Shown here in pieces: positions 33,921 through 42,322 of a DNA stretch of 64,000 nucleotides. How positions within the stretch are numbered: position 1 is the first letter of the stretch; the number at the start of each line of letters is the position of its first letter. The stretch comes from Wenxinia saemankumensis (GTDB lineage Bacteria; Pseudomonadota; Alphaproteobacteria; Rhodobacterales; Rhodobacteraceae): positions 496,001 through 560,000 of the forward strand of contig NZ_FQYO01000003.1 in assembly GCF_900141735.1 (NCBI RefSeq), written 5' to 3'. Made by a program: the position numbers and the translations under genes. Under the pieces are notes generated by a model. The model was not told where the DNA came from and ran no database searches. It worked only from the letters and a program-made list of their open reading frames with translations.

Positions 33921-34376
33921 TCAGGCCGTCGCGCTTCGCGGCGCCGGATCCGTCCCCTCGATCCCGCCCGATGCGGCGCCGTGCAGCATCGCGGTGGCGG
34001 CGATGTCGTAGACCCGGCCCCAGGCGGCGGCATGGGCGGCGGTCCATCCGGTGACGTTGTCTTCGAGCGCGTCGAGCAGCGCGGCGCGGACCACGGCGTA
34101 ATGCCGGCCCTCGACGCCCTTGCCCGCATGGAACCGGCCCAGATCGTGCAGCGGGCCGGCCAGGGTCTCCAGCCGGTCGCAGGTCTCGACCACGTGGACC
34201 AGCAGGGCCGAGAGCTTGTGCGCCTGCCGCAGCATGTCCTCGCCGAAAAGCCGGCGCAGGTGGGGTGCGGCGGCGAAGAGCCGTTCGTAGAAGTCGAGAC
34301 TCAGCGCCTCCGGCCGGCATTTCAGGCGCTGGAAGCTCACCCGGATCAGGGTCTGTTCGGCATCGTCGATCCGCAT
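33921..34376 (-). CDS. single-domain globin
   Basis: This 151-residue protein matches the globin domain of bacterial haemoglobins and flavohaemoglobins. FYERLFAAAPHLRRLFGED covers the B-C-D region with the B10 tyrosine. MLRQAHKLSALL supplies the distal E7-type glutamine, and the proximal F8 histidine is in LGRFHAGKGV, followed by the H-helix WGRVYDIAATAML. It lacks a reductase domain. It could bind oxygen or nitric oxide, or act as a haem sensor. It lies downstream of the DUF2927 lipoprotein gene on the same strand, with a 69-base gap. Confidence 0.85.
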   Translation of the reverse strand: MRIDDAEQTLIRVSFQRLKCRPEALSLDFYERLFAAAPHLRRLFGEDMLRQAHKLSALLVHVVETCDRLETLAGPLHDLGRFHAGKGVEGRHYAVVRAALLDALEDNVTGWTAAHAAAWGRVYDIAATAMLHGAASGGIEGTDPAPRSATA

Positions 34377-34445
34377 GGCGCGATGCCTAGCAGCCGGGCC
34401 CTAACAAGGCCTTACCGGACCGCGGCCCTGACGGGCCTTGCCTGA

Positions 34446-35417
34446 CTAGGCGCCGCCGCCGAGCAGCTCCTCGGCGATGGCACGCCCGATCGGCGCCGCC
34501 TCGGCCGCGCTCATCCCGGCGCGCAGCCGGTCGTCGTAGAGGATCCGCAGCAGCATCTCGTCATGGCCCGTCAGCAGCGCGAATTCGTCGTCGTCGTTGA
34601 AGATCGACGGCCGGGCCAGCGGCGAATCGTTCGGCAGGCCGAGGCCCTGCGCCAGCTCCTCGTGGATGCAGGCAAGGCGCAGCGCGTCCGGATGCTCGCC
34701 CCGGATCAGTGCGACGGCCTGCGTGTAGCCGGGGGAGCTGCCGTCGGAGAAGGCGATGACGAGGCACAGGGTCGAGCGCGGCGGCGAGAGGAAGGCGCGC
34801 ACCGAGCTCTCCGCGATGCCGGGCACCAGCGCCCGCAGGCTGTCGCCATAGGCGAGCCGGTCGTCCTCGTTCAGGACGAGGACGTGGAAATTGCCGCCGT
34901 CCTGCACGGTACTGACCGGGTGGCCGGTGACCCGGCCCAGCCGCCGCGCATAGGCGCCGATCGCGTTGCGGTCCTGCACGCGCTGGTCCTCGGGGACGCT
35001 GGCGCCGAAACCGACCTGCATCCGCACCGGTCCTTCCCACCGCCGCAACGTGCTAAGGGTCTGCCGCGCCTCCAGCACCTCGCCCCGCTGGGTGTATTCG
35101 TCGAACAGCGCGATCCGCACGAAGTTGCGCCCGAGCTGCGAGCCGGTGAAGGCGGTGTCCGGCCCGCCGCCATCGGTCCGCATCAGCCCCTGCGCGAGCA
35201 GATTGGCCTGCAGCCGCCGGTAATACGCCGCGAGGGCGGTGCTGGCCTCGGACCGCGGCTGCACCTCGGGCGCGGGGTCGGGCGGCGGGGGCGGGGCCGG
35301 GACGGCCTCGGGGACGGGGTCGGGCACAGGGGCGGGGGCGGGCGGCTCCTCGCATGCGGCCAGCGCGGCGAGTGTCGCCGCCGCGAGGCCGATCCGCACC
35401 TTCCGCCCCCGTGTCAT
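34446..35417 (-). CDS. DUF2927 lipoprotein
   Basis: This 323-residue exported protein has lipobox LAAC (TLAALAACEEPP) and a proline-rich spacer (residues 22-60). The DUF2927 domain includes CIHEELAQGLGLPND near residue 245, an HExxxQ element reminiscent of zinc-dependent peptidases, followed by FNDDDEFALLTGHDEMLLRILYD. Catalysis is not demonstrated for the family. Its start is immediately after the TelA stop, so it is the last of four overlapping or abutting genes (small membrane protein, XpaC, TelA, DUF2927). Confidence 0.83.
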   Translation of the reverse strand: MTRGRKVRIGLAAATLAALAACEEPPAPAPVPDPVPEAVPAPPPPPDPAPEVQPRSEASTALAAYYRRLQANLLAQGLMRTDGGGPDTAFTGSQLGRNFVRIALFDEYTQRGEVLEARQTLSTLRRWEGPVRMQVGFGASVPEDQRVQDRNAIGAYARRLGRVTGHPVSTVQDGGNFHVLVLNEDDRLAYGDSLRALVPGIAESSVRAFLSPPRSTLCLVIAFSDGSSPGYTQAVALIRGEHPDALRLACIHEELAQGLGLPNDSPLARPSIFNDDDEFALLTGHDEMLLRILYDDRLRAGMSAAEAAPIGRAIAEELLGGGA

Positions 35418-36638
35418 TCAGCCCGCCGCGCCGCCGAGATTGGCGCCAGTGCCGTTCCCGCGCGCCTTCGCGCCGGCGAGGGTCGACTTCAGGTCGGCCT
35501 CCATCTGCTCGAGATCCGCCTCCGCCTGCGCCCGACGGGCCTTGCCCTCGTCCGCGATCTGCAGGCTCTCGTTGATCGTCGCGATCAGGTTCTCGTTCGC
35601 GGCCTTCACCGCCTCGATGTCGAAGACGCCGCGCTCCATCTCCTCGCGGACGGCCTTGTTGGCGGTGCGCAGGTTCTCGGCATTGGCGCGCAGAAGGTCG
35701 TTGGTCAGGTCGTTCGCCTCCTTCACCGCGGCGGCGGCGTCGGTCGAGCGCTGTATCGTGACCGCCTGCGCCAGCTGCGTCTCCCACAGGGGCACGGTGT
35801 TGACGAGGGTCGAGTTGATCTTGGTGACGAGGCTCTTGTCGTTCTCCTGCACCAGCCGGATCGAGGGCAGCGACTGCATCGTCACCTGCCGCGTCAGCTT
35901 CAGGTCGTGGACCCGCCGTTCCAGGTCGTCCCGGGCGGCGCGGATGTCGCGCAGCTCCTGCGCCTTCATCACGCCCTGTTCCTCGGGGGCGGCCTGCACC
36001 TCGGCCTCCTTGGCCGGGATGGTCGTGGAATCCAGCTCGGTCAGCTTGGCCTCGCCCGCGGCGATGTAGAGCGCGAGCTCGTCATAGAAGGCGAGCGTCC
36101 TGTCGTAGAGCCGGTCGAGGCTCTCGATGTCCTTGAGCAGCGTGTGCTCGTGCTTGAGCAGGTCGTCGGTGATCCGGTCGATCTGCTCCTGCACGTCCTC
36201 GAACTTGGCGGCGAAGCGCGCCATCGGCGCGGCGCGGCCCAGCAGCTTCTCGAGGAAGGACCGCTCGCGCCGCCCGTCGAACTCGCTGAGGGAGAATCCC
36301 TTGATCGTGGCCACGATGGAACGCAGCGAATCGCCCGCCGGGCCGACATCCTTGTTCTTCACGCCGGCCAGCATCGCCTGGCTGATCTGCTGCAGCTCGC
36401 CCTGCGCGGCCGAGCCGAAGGAGACGATGGAGCCGGTATTCGACAGGTCGATCTCGTCCATCCGGCGGCGGATCTCAGCGCCGATGGCCGGGTCGGCCGC
36501 CTCCAGCGGGGTCACGTCGCCCGCCTCGCGCGGCTCGGGCAGGATGACGGCCGTCACCTTCTCGGCCTCGGCTAGCGCGGCCTGGGCCCGGGTCTGCGGG
36601 GTGCCCTGCGGGCCGCTGGTCTGATCGATCTCGCTCAT
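35418..36638 (-). CDS. telA: TelA-family toxic anion resistance protein
   Basis: This 406-residue, mostly helical cytoplasmic protein matches the TelA / KlaA family, once linked to tellurite resistance, whose real function is unclear. Conserved stretches include SIVSFGSAAQGELQQISQAML near residue 70, FEDVQEQIDRITDDLLKHEHTLLKDI, and LVTKINSTLVNTVPLWETQLAQAV. It overlaps the XpaC gene start by ATGA. TelA and XpaC are a recurring gene pair, which supports both assignments. Confidence 0.92.
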   Translation of the reverse strand: MSEIDQTSGPQGTPQTRAQAALAEAEKVTAVILPEPREAGDVTPLEAADPAIGAEIRRRMDEIDLSNTGSIVSFGSAAQGELQQISQAMLAGVKNKDVGPAGDSLRSIVATIKGFSLSEFDGRRERSFLEKLLGRAAPMARFAAKFEDVQEQIDRITDDLLKHEHTLLKDIESLDRLYDRTLAFYDELALYIAAGEAKLTELDSTTIPAKEAEVQAAPEEQGVMKAQELRDIRAARDDLERRVHDLKLTRQVTMQSLPSIRLVQENDKSLVTKINSTLVNTVPLWETQLAQAVTIQRSTDAAAAVKEANDLTNDLLRANAENLRTANKAVREEMERGVFDIEAVKAANENLIATINESLQIADEGKARRAQAEADLEQMEADLKSTLAGAKARGNGTGANLGGAAG

Positions 36639-37543
36639 GCCGGTTCCCTTTCCTGCACGGTAACGCCCTCGCGGGCCAGGCGGTCCCTCAGGACCTTCAC
36701 CTCGATCTCCATCGCCTCGCGGTCGCCCTCGATCATGGTCGTGGTCCGGGCGGCGAAATTGTCGGTCAGGTCGGTCAGCAGCGCCTCGTACTTGGCGCGG
36801 GCCGCCTCGTCGCGGCGTCGTGCATAGAGGTCGGCGAAACGGGCCGAGGCGTCGCGCGCGCCCATCAGGTAGACGCCGAGATACTTGCGGGCCGCCGTCA
36901 GGTCGCGCGGGTCCTCCTCCACGCCGCGGATCATCGCGCGGGCCTGTGCGGCGAAGGTGGCGACCTGCATATCGAGGCGGCGGTCGGACAGGGCGGCGAT
37001 CGTGCGCTTGATCTCGGAAAGATAGCCCTCCGCCTCGTCCACGACGCGCGCGACCCGCTCCTGCTGGAAGCTGTCGAGGCCGGCGGCCTTCTTGTGCGTC
37101 ATCGGGTCGAGCCCGAAGGCGACGAGGTGCAGCCCGGCGGCCGCCGCGCCGTAGAGCAGGTCGCCCGCCAGAGTGACCCCGCCCGAGGCGGAGGCGAGCG
37201 CGCAGCCGGTCCCGGCCAGGAGGGCGGCGGCGATCTTGCGCGGGAAGGGGCGGCGCGCGACGGCGCGGGTGGCGAAGGCCGCCTCGGCCCGCAGCCCGTC
37301 GCGCAGCAGCCACGCGCCCAGCGTCAGGGCGGCGGCGCCCAGCAGGCCGAGGACGAGGCCGGCGGGCCCCGCGCCCAGCGAGGTGAAGACCAGGATCGCG
37401 GGGGGCAGGAACATCAGGCCGGCCTTGCCGCCGGCCGCGTCGACCTCGGCATCGGCAAGCGCGTCCTGCCGGACCGCCTGCTCGGCCGGGGTCATCTCCT
37501 CGCGCCCGCCGGGAGAGAAGCGTCCGCCGAAGCGCCGGGCCAT
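36635..37543 (-). CDS. XpaC-like 5-bromo-4-chloroindolyl phosphate hydrolysis family protein
   Basis: This 302-residue protein has two N-terminal membrane segments (about residues 43-75) and further hydrophobic stretches near residues 95-130 (AALLAGTGCALASASGGVTL). The rest is a helical cytoplasmic domain (LDSFQQERVARVVDEAEGYL, YLGVYLMGARDASARFADLY). XpaC-like proteins accompany TelA; no phosphatase motif is visible despite the family name. The start at 37543 overlaps the next upstream gene's stop by four bases. Confidence 0.85.
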   Translation of the reverse strand: MARRFGGRFSPGGREEMTPAEQAVRQDALADAEVDAAGGKAGLMFLPPAILVFTSLGAGPAGLVLGLLGAAALTLGAWLLRDGLRAEAAFATRAVARRPFPRKIAAALLAGTGCALASASGGVTLAGDLLYGAAAAGLHLVAFGLDPMTHKKAAGLDSFQQERVARVVDEAEGYLSEIKRTIAALSDRRLDMQVATFAAQARAMIRGVEEDPRDLTAARKYLGVYLMGARDASARFADLYARRRDEAARAKYEALLTDLTDNFAARTTTMIEGDREAMEIEVKVLRDRLAREGVTVQEREPA

Positions 37544-37776
37544 CAGCCGCCCCCGATCACGCCGGTGGCGACGCCGGTCAGCAGCAGCAGGAGCGCCGCG
37601 TAGGCGATGGTGCGTATGGTGCCGGGCATGCTGTCCTCCTGCCGCGCGGGGAGAGTGGCCGCCGTCCGGTCGGCCGCGCGCGCGCCGGTCCGGGCGCGGC
37701 CCGTCGCGGCGAGCAGCGCCATCACGGCGAGGGCCGCGATCAGCACGAAGAGGGCGAACAGAACGAGCCTGGCCAT
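37543..37776 (-). CDS. two-helix small membrane protein at the head of the xpaC-telA operon
   Basis: This 77-residue protein has helices at residues 4-25 (LVLFALFVLIAALAVMALLA) and 56-73 (IAYAALLLLLTGVATGVI) separated by a basic linker. Its stop overlaps the XpaC start (ATGA). A shorter alternative starting at the internal MPGTIRT would leave only one helix. Function unknown. Confidence 0.6.
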   Translation of the reverse strand: MARLVLFALFVLIAALAVMALLAATGRARTGARAADRTAATLPARQEDSMPGTIRTIAYAALLLLLTGVATGVIGGG

Positions 37777-38222
37777 GTCTCAGCGTCTCCGAGTTTCGTC
37801 CCCCCGACAATAGGCGCGCGGGATCGCCGTTTCGAGAGCGGGGCGCGGAAATCGGCCGGGGACGGGCGGCCCCGTCGGACCCCTGGACACCGGCGGTTCC
37901 GTGGCCAGCCGCCGGAGGGTCCTCCTGCCCGGCCCGGCGTCGTCGGGCGTAGGGGCATGCCGGGAAGGAGGGCCGTCCCGCGCCCCTGTGGGCGGGGGCG
38001 TCGCGTCGGGGCCGGAAGGTGGCCATCCTCGGCCGGCAGCGCTCTTCAGCTGCCGCGTGGGGGCGAGACCGTCGGGGCGGAGATGCCGCGCCGGAACCGG
38101 CCGTTCGGCGCCGAGACGGCTGGGCCGAGTCGGCGGATTATACCGTCACGCCCGGGCGGGGGGCAGGTCGCGCCGTGCCGGCGAGCCGGGGGTGCTCGTC
38201 GGGCCGTCCCCGGCGCGCCGCA
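37777..38222. other. 446-bp intergenic stretch, no supported gene
   Basis: This stretch lies between the small membrane-protein gene and the end of rluB, both on the minus strand. It is very GC-rich with imperfect repeats. I find no conserved frame, clear promoter or terminator. The promoter of the xpaC-telA operon presumably lies at its left end. Confidence 0.5.
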
Positions 38223-40055
38223 TCATTTCGGCTTGCGGGGCCCCCGGGGGCGGTCGCCCCGCCCGGGACCATCGGACCGGCCGGGTCCGCGTTCGCCCCG
38301 GTCCGGCCGCCCCCCGCCGCCGCCGCCGCGGGGGGCGTCATCGCCCCGGCGCGGGGGCCTGCCGCCCTGCGGGCGGTCGCCGCGCGGCCCCTCGCCCCGC
38401 TTCGGCCCCTCGCCCCGTCTGGGTCCGTCGCCGTTCCGGGGGCGGTCGGCCCGTGCCAGGCGGTCGCCGCGTGCCGGGCGGTCGTCCCGTTGCGGCCGGT
38501 CGTCCCGTTGCGGCCGGTCCCCGCGCTGCGGCCGGTCCTCGCGCTGCGGGCGGCCGCCGCCCTGCGGGCGATCCGCGTTCCGGGGGCGATCCCCCCGGTC
38601 CGGACGGTCGCCGCGAAAACCGCGATCCTCTCGCTGCGGGCGATCGCCGCCGCCGCCGCGCTCGCCGGTCGCGGCGCGGTCGCCGGCCTTGCCGAAGCGG
38701 GCCGGCCCGCCCGGGCGATGGCCGCGCTCGGTGCCGCCGCCCTCGCGGCGCGGGCCGCCCGGGCCGGAGCGGCGCGCGGGACGGTCCCCGTCCTCCGCCC
38801 GGTCCGTGCCGAAGCGGGCGGGCGCGCCGCGCTGCGGGCGCTCGCCGGGATCGCGCCGGGGGCGGTTGCCGCCCGGCGCGTCGTCGCGGGCGCCGCGTCC
38901 GCCCTCGCCCCGGGGGCCGCCGAAGGACCGGGAGGGGCCGCCGCGCTCGGGCCTGTCGCCGGGGCGCCTGTCGTCGCGGGACCCGCGGGCGTCCTCGTCG
39001 CGGCCGCGTCCCCCGAAGCGGGACGGGCCGCCCCGCTGCGGGCGCTCGCCCCGCGCCTCGTCGTCGCGGCCGGGACCGCGGGCCGGGCCGCCGCGACCGG
39101 CGCCGCCGAAGCGGGCGGGGGCGCCGCCGCGCGGCCCCTCGCCGTCGCCGGGTTTCGGCCGGCCGCCGCGCGGCTTCTTGCGCGCCTCGGCCGCGGCCCG
39201 GGCGGCCGCCGCCTCCTCCTGGCGCATCCGCTTGGCAAAGCCCTTGCGCCCGGCATCGTCCTCCTCGAGCGAGCCGATCTGGTCGCGCAGGATCCGACCC
39301 CGGATCTCCTCGACCTGTCCGGCCTCGAGATTGCCGAGCTGGAACGGCCCGTAGCTGACGCGGATCAGGCGGTTCACCTGCAGTCCCAGCGCGGCGAGGG
39401 CGCGGCGGATCTCGCGGTTCTTGCCCTCGCGCAGGCCGATCGTCAGCCAGGCATTCGCCCCGCCGCCCTGCCGGTCGAGCGTGACCTCCATCGGCTGGTA
39501 GTCGACGCCCTCGACGGTGATCCCGCGGCGCAGCGGTTCCAGCGCCTCCTCGGTCAGGTCGCCCATCACGCGGACCCTGTAGCGGCGCAGCCAGCCGGTC
39601 GAGGGGAGTTCCAGCCGGCGCTTCAGCGCGCCGTCATTCGTCAGCAGCAGCAGCCCCTCGGAGGCGATGTCGAGCCGGCCGACGCTCATCACCCGGGGCA
39701 TGTCCGCGGGCAGCGCATCGAACACCGTCTCGCGGCCCTTCTCGTCCGAGGCGCTGGTCACCAGCCCCTCGGGCTTGTGATAGCGCCAGAGGCGCATCTC
39801 CTCCTCGGGGGGGAGGGCGCGGCCGTCGACGGTGATCCGGTCGGCGGCGGTGACGTTGAGGGCGGGGCTGTCGATGACCGCGCCGTTCACGCTCACGCGT
39901 TTCTCGACGACCATGCGTTCGGCGTCGCGCCGGCTGGCGATGCCGCGGCGGGAGAGGACCTTGGCGATGCGCTCGCCCGGGGGGGTGTCCGGCGCGGCGC
40001 CCGACTCGGTGTCCGGGGCGTCGGGGCGGTCGTCGGAAGAGGGGGTGTCTGTCAT
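38223..40055 (-). CDS. rluB: ribosomal large subunit pseudouridine synthase RluB with long Arg/Gly/Asp-rich tail
   Basis: This 610-residue protein has an RsuA/RluB core of about residues 28-262. It has an S4 RNA-binding domain ([21 protein letters not shown]), the active-site Asp129 in [15 protein letters not shown], and [14 protein letters not shown] plus [17 protein letters not shown]. RluB of E. coli modifies U2605 in 23S rRNA. A helical linker ([18 protein letters not shown]) then leads to about 300 residues of repeated GGPSRFGG-, [12 protein letters not shown]- and RGDRP-type units rich in R, G, D and P. The tail resembles RNA-binding RGG regions and is probably disordered. The frame and wobble GC remain consistent through the tail. 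Confidence 0.9.
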   Translation of the reverse strand: MTDTPSSDDRPDAPDTESGAAPDTPPGERIAKVLSRRGIASRRDAERMVVEKRVSVNGAVIDSPALNVTAADRITVDGRALPPEEEMRLWRYHKPEGLVTSASDEKGRETVFDALPADMPRVMSVGRLDIASEGLLLLTNDGALKRRLELPSTGWLRRYRVRVMGDLTEEALEPLRRGITVEGVDYQPMEVTLDRQGGGANAWLTIGLREGKNREIRRALAALGLQVNRLIRVSYGPFQLGNLEAGQVEEIRGRILRDQIGSLEEDDAGRKGFAKRMRQEEAAAARAAAEARKKPRGGRPKPGDGEGPRGGAPARFGGAGRGGPARGPGRDDEARGERPQRGGPSRFGGRGRDEDARGSRDDRRPGDRPERGGPSRSFGGPRGEGGRGARDDAPGGNRPRRDPGERPQRGAPARFGTDRAEDGDRPARRSGPGGPRREGGGTERGHRPGGPARFGKAGDRAATGERGGGGDRPQREDRGFRGDRPDRGDRPRNADRPQGGGRPQREDRPQRGDRPQRDDRPQRDDRPARGDRLARADRPRNGDGPRRGEGPKRGEGPRGDRPQGGRPPRRGDDAPRGGGGGGRPDRGERGPGRSDGPGRGDRPRGPRKPK

Positions 40056-40189
40056 GGCGCCCCCATACAGCGCGCGCCCCGCTGCCGCCAGCGCTCTCGT
40101 GCCCCGGAACGGTTCGGGCGGCGGGGCGGAACGCGGCGCCCGGGCGGTCGTCCCTTGCCACCGGGAGGGGACGCGGGGCAGGGAAGGGC

Positions 40190-40678
40190 ATGAGCTTCAC
40201 CACGCAGATGGACCGCGCCCTCGCCGAGGCGCGCGCCGCCGCCGCCCGCGGCGAGGTGCCCGTCGGCGCGGCGCTGGTCGGCGCGGACGGCGCCCTCCTC
40301 GCCGCCGACGGCAACCGGGTGCGCGAGCTGGGCGATCCCACCGCCCATGCCGAGATGCTCGTCCTGCGCGCCGCCGCCGCGATCGCCGGGTCGGAGCGCC
40401 TCGTGGGGGCGCATCTCTACGTCACGCTCGAGCCCTGCCCGATGTGCGCCGGCGCGATCAGCCTCGCTCGGATCGGGCGGCTCTACTACGGCGCCGCCGA
40501 TCCCAAGACCGGGGGGGTGGCCCATGGCGCGCGCGTCTTCGCCCAACCCCAGTGCCACCATCGGCCGGAGGTCTATGACGGGCTGGCCGAGGACGAGGCG
40601 GGGCGGCTGCTGCGGGATTTCTTCGCCGGGCGGAGGAGGCGGCCGCCCGCCGGCGGCGCAGGGGGCGCTGCCCCCTGA
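40190..40678 (+). CDS. tadA: tRNA adenosine(34) deaminase
   Basis: This 162-residue zinc deaminase converts the wobble adenosine of tRNA-Arg(ACG) to inosine. The zinc and catalytic residues are His53 and Glu55 in HAEM and Cys83 and Cys86 in PCPMC. The downstream GAADPKTGG segment that distinguishes TadA from other cytidine deaminases is present as [15 protein letters not shown]. The last codons (GGAGGAAP) fall inside a hairpin of the CCCCGGAG repeat family, so the C-terminus may be variable. It diverges from rluB. Confidence 0.95.
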   Translation: MSFTTQMDRALAEARAAAARGEVPVGAALVGADGALLAADGNRVRELGDPTAHAEMLVLRAAAAIAGSERLVGAHLYVTLEPCPMCAGAISLARIGRLYYGAADPKTGGVAHGARVFAQPQCHHRPEVYDGLAEDEAGRLLRDFFAGRRRRPPAGGAGGAAP

Positions 40679-40703
40679 GCCCCGGAGCAGTCGGGGCAGG
40701 ACC
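40660..40703. repeat. second, degenerate CCCCGGAG-N5-GGGGCA repeat, overlapping the tadA end
   Basis: A hairpin AGGGGGC-GCT-GCCCCCT (40660-40676) is followed by CCCCGGAGCAGTCGGGGCAGGA. The order and five-base spacing match the copy at 1319-1375. The hairpin encodes the last residues of TadA. It may end tadA transcription. Confidence 0.5.
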
Positions 40704-40857
40704 TGGAAACGGGGGGGCGAGGCGGAAGCGGCTCCGGAGGGGGGGCGGGCCCGGGCCAGGGCTGCCCTGCCGGGGTCTTCCCCGCCCGTCGGTAGGCGGC
40801 TGGTACGTCGCCGGGTCGGGTGACCGCCCCCGGGCCGCGGCGGGGCCCCCCGCGCGG

Positions 40858-42000
40858 TCAGTCCGCGTCGGCGGGGGCCGTGCCGGGCGGGCCGGCCCAG
40901 CGCTTGAAGGCGATGCCGGAGGCCTGGGAGATCCGGGCGATCTCGGCGGTCACCTCGTCCTCGTCCGGCCGGGACCAGTCGAGACCGCCCGCGATGAGCC
41001 CCGCGGCATTGAGGGCGCGGCCGAGCGCGGGGAAGTCGATCTCGCCCCAGCTGGTGCGCGAGGGGCGGCTTGCATGGTCCTCGATCCAGTTGTGGCGCAG
41101 CGTGTCGATCGCCGTCGCCTCGGCCCCCTGGAAGGCGCGGATCTGGCGGGCGAAGATCTCGTCCAGCCGGCCGTCCCGCCGGGCGATCACACCGACCCTC
41201 TGGTCCGAGTTTCCGACCAGGGCCAGCAGGTGCAGCGGAGAGCAATCGACCGCGATCACGTCGCGGGCGGCGCGGTAGGCGGCGATCTGGCCGGCATGGT
41301 CCAGCTTCTGGGGGTGGAGGATCGTGTAACCCTCGGCCTCGAGCAGCGCCTCGAGCCGGCGCTCGAACAGGATCGAGCCGCGGGCCGGGGGCAGGGCGGA
41401 GCGCGAGACGTAGATCCGCTCGGCCCCCTGCGGCGCGATCCCCTTGCCGGCGCGGGCGCGGACGAAATCGCGGAATTCCGGCGCACCCTCGATCATCTGG
41501 AACATTCCGAAGCCCTGCTGGGGCACGTAGAGCCGTTCGACCCGGGCCGGCTCCTCGAGGTTGCGCATCTCGGCCCCGACACCGAGCGCCCGCAGGAAGG
41601 GGCGGTAGACATTGGCGACATGCTCGGGCCGGTTCTGGAACTTCGGGACATAGAGGACGCCGTCGATCCGTCCCTCGAGCCGGGCATAGGCCCAGATCCG
41701 GCAGATGCTCTCGACCAGGAAATGCCCGAAATGGCCGAAGAGCGGTCCGAGGAACATCCAGGTTCCGGGCAGGTCCGCGATCTCGCCCGCCGGCAGGGCG
41801 GGGGCGACGGTGACCTGGGTCCGGCCGCGCCAGGTGACGCTCTCGGGGACCAGCGTCCCGTCCGGACGCAGCACGCCCGAGCGCTGCACCGACTGGTTGC
41901 CAAGCCCCTTGGCCGGCGGCACCACGATCCCCCCCTCGATCAGCGCAATCCGGTCCGCGATGGACCGCGTGAGGTCGGGCGGGGCGAGGTCGGTCGTCAT
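40858..42000 (-). CDS. glycosyltransferase family 61 (DUF563) protein
   Basis: This 380-residue protein matches the GT61 / DUF563 family. Near residue 90 it has FGHFGHFLVESICRIWAY, the family signature, and later QGFGMFQMIEGAPEFRDFV and ERIYVSRSALPPARG. The nucleotide-sugar-side motif region near the end is ILHPQKLDHAGQIAAYRAAR followed by AVDCSPLHLLALV. The acceptor is unknown; GT61 proteins often act on surface polysaccharides. The start at 42000 gives MTTDLAPPDLTRSIADRIAL. It is divergent from a GSCFA-domain gene; both may concern the same surface glycan. Confidence 0.84.
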   Translation of the reverse strand: MTTDLAPPDLTRSIADRIALIEGGIVVPPAKGLGNQSVQRSGVLRPDGTLVPESVTWRGRTQVTVAPALPAGEIADLPGTWMFLGPLFGHFGHFLVESICRIWAYARLEGRIDGVLYVPKFQNRPEHVANVYRPFLRALGVGAEMRNLEEPARVERLYVPQQGFGMFQMIEGAPEFRDFVRARAGKGIAPQGAERIYVSRSALPPARGSILFERRLEALLEAEGYTILHPQKLDHAGQIAAYRAARDVIAVDCSPLHLLALVGNSDQRVGVIARRDGRLDEIFARQIRAFQGAEATAIDTLRHNWIEDHASRPSRTSWGEIDFPALGRALNAAGLIAGGLDWSRPDEDEVTAEIARISQASGIAFKRWAGPPGTAPADAD

Positions 42001-42322
42001 CGGGAGATCTCCGGGCGCGGGCGGCGCGGTCTCGATAGGGCAGGGGCGAGGCGCTGCGCAATGCCGGGGACCGATCGCTTGTGCGAAAGGCGGCACCAGC
42101 GGGGCGGAGAGACACGGACGACGCGCCTGCGGGGGACCGGGCGCCTTGCCCGCCTCCGGCCTGCCGCCCGTCGGTCCCGCAAGGGAACGACGGGGGGCGC
42201 AATGTTGACAGGTTCTCGGCTATGGTCGCCTTCTGGGGCGCGCGGCCCGAAGATCCGCCACGGGCCGACAGGCGAGACGACGGCCGGGCGGGAACGGCCG
42301 CCCGGACGCAGGGAAGGCAGTC
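42001..42322. other. 322-bp divergent promoter region between GT61 and GSCFA genes
   Basis: This gap must contain promoters for both flanking genes. A perfect TTGACA lies at 42205-42210, but I see no good -10 at the right distance. No repeat or clear operator is visible. Confidence 0.45.

Noticed and set aside
34405-34440. CAAGGCC...GGCCTTG inverted repeat between the DUF2927 and globin genes.
   Set aside because: The 22-base loop makes a functional hairpin or terminator unlikely.
42205-42226. Perfect TTGACA followed by TATGGT before the GSCFA gene.
   Set aside because: Only 10 bases separate the boxes; no -10 lies at 16-18 bases.
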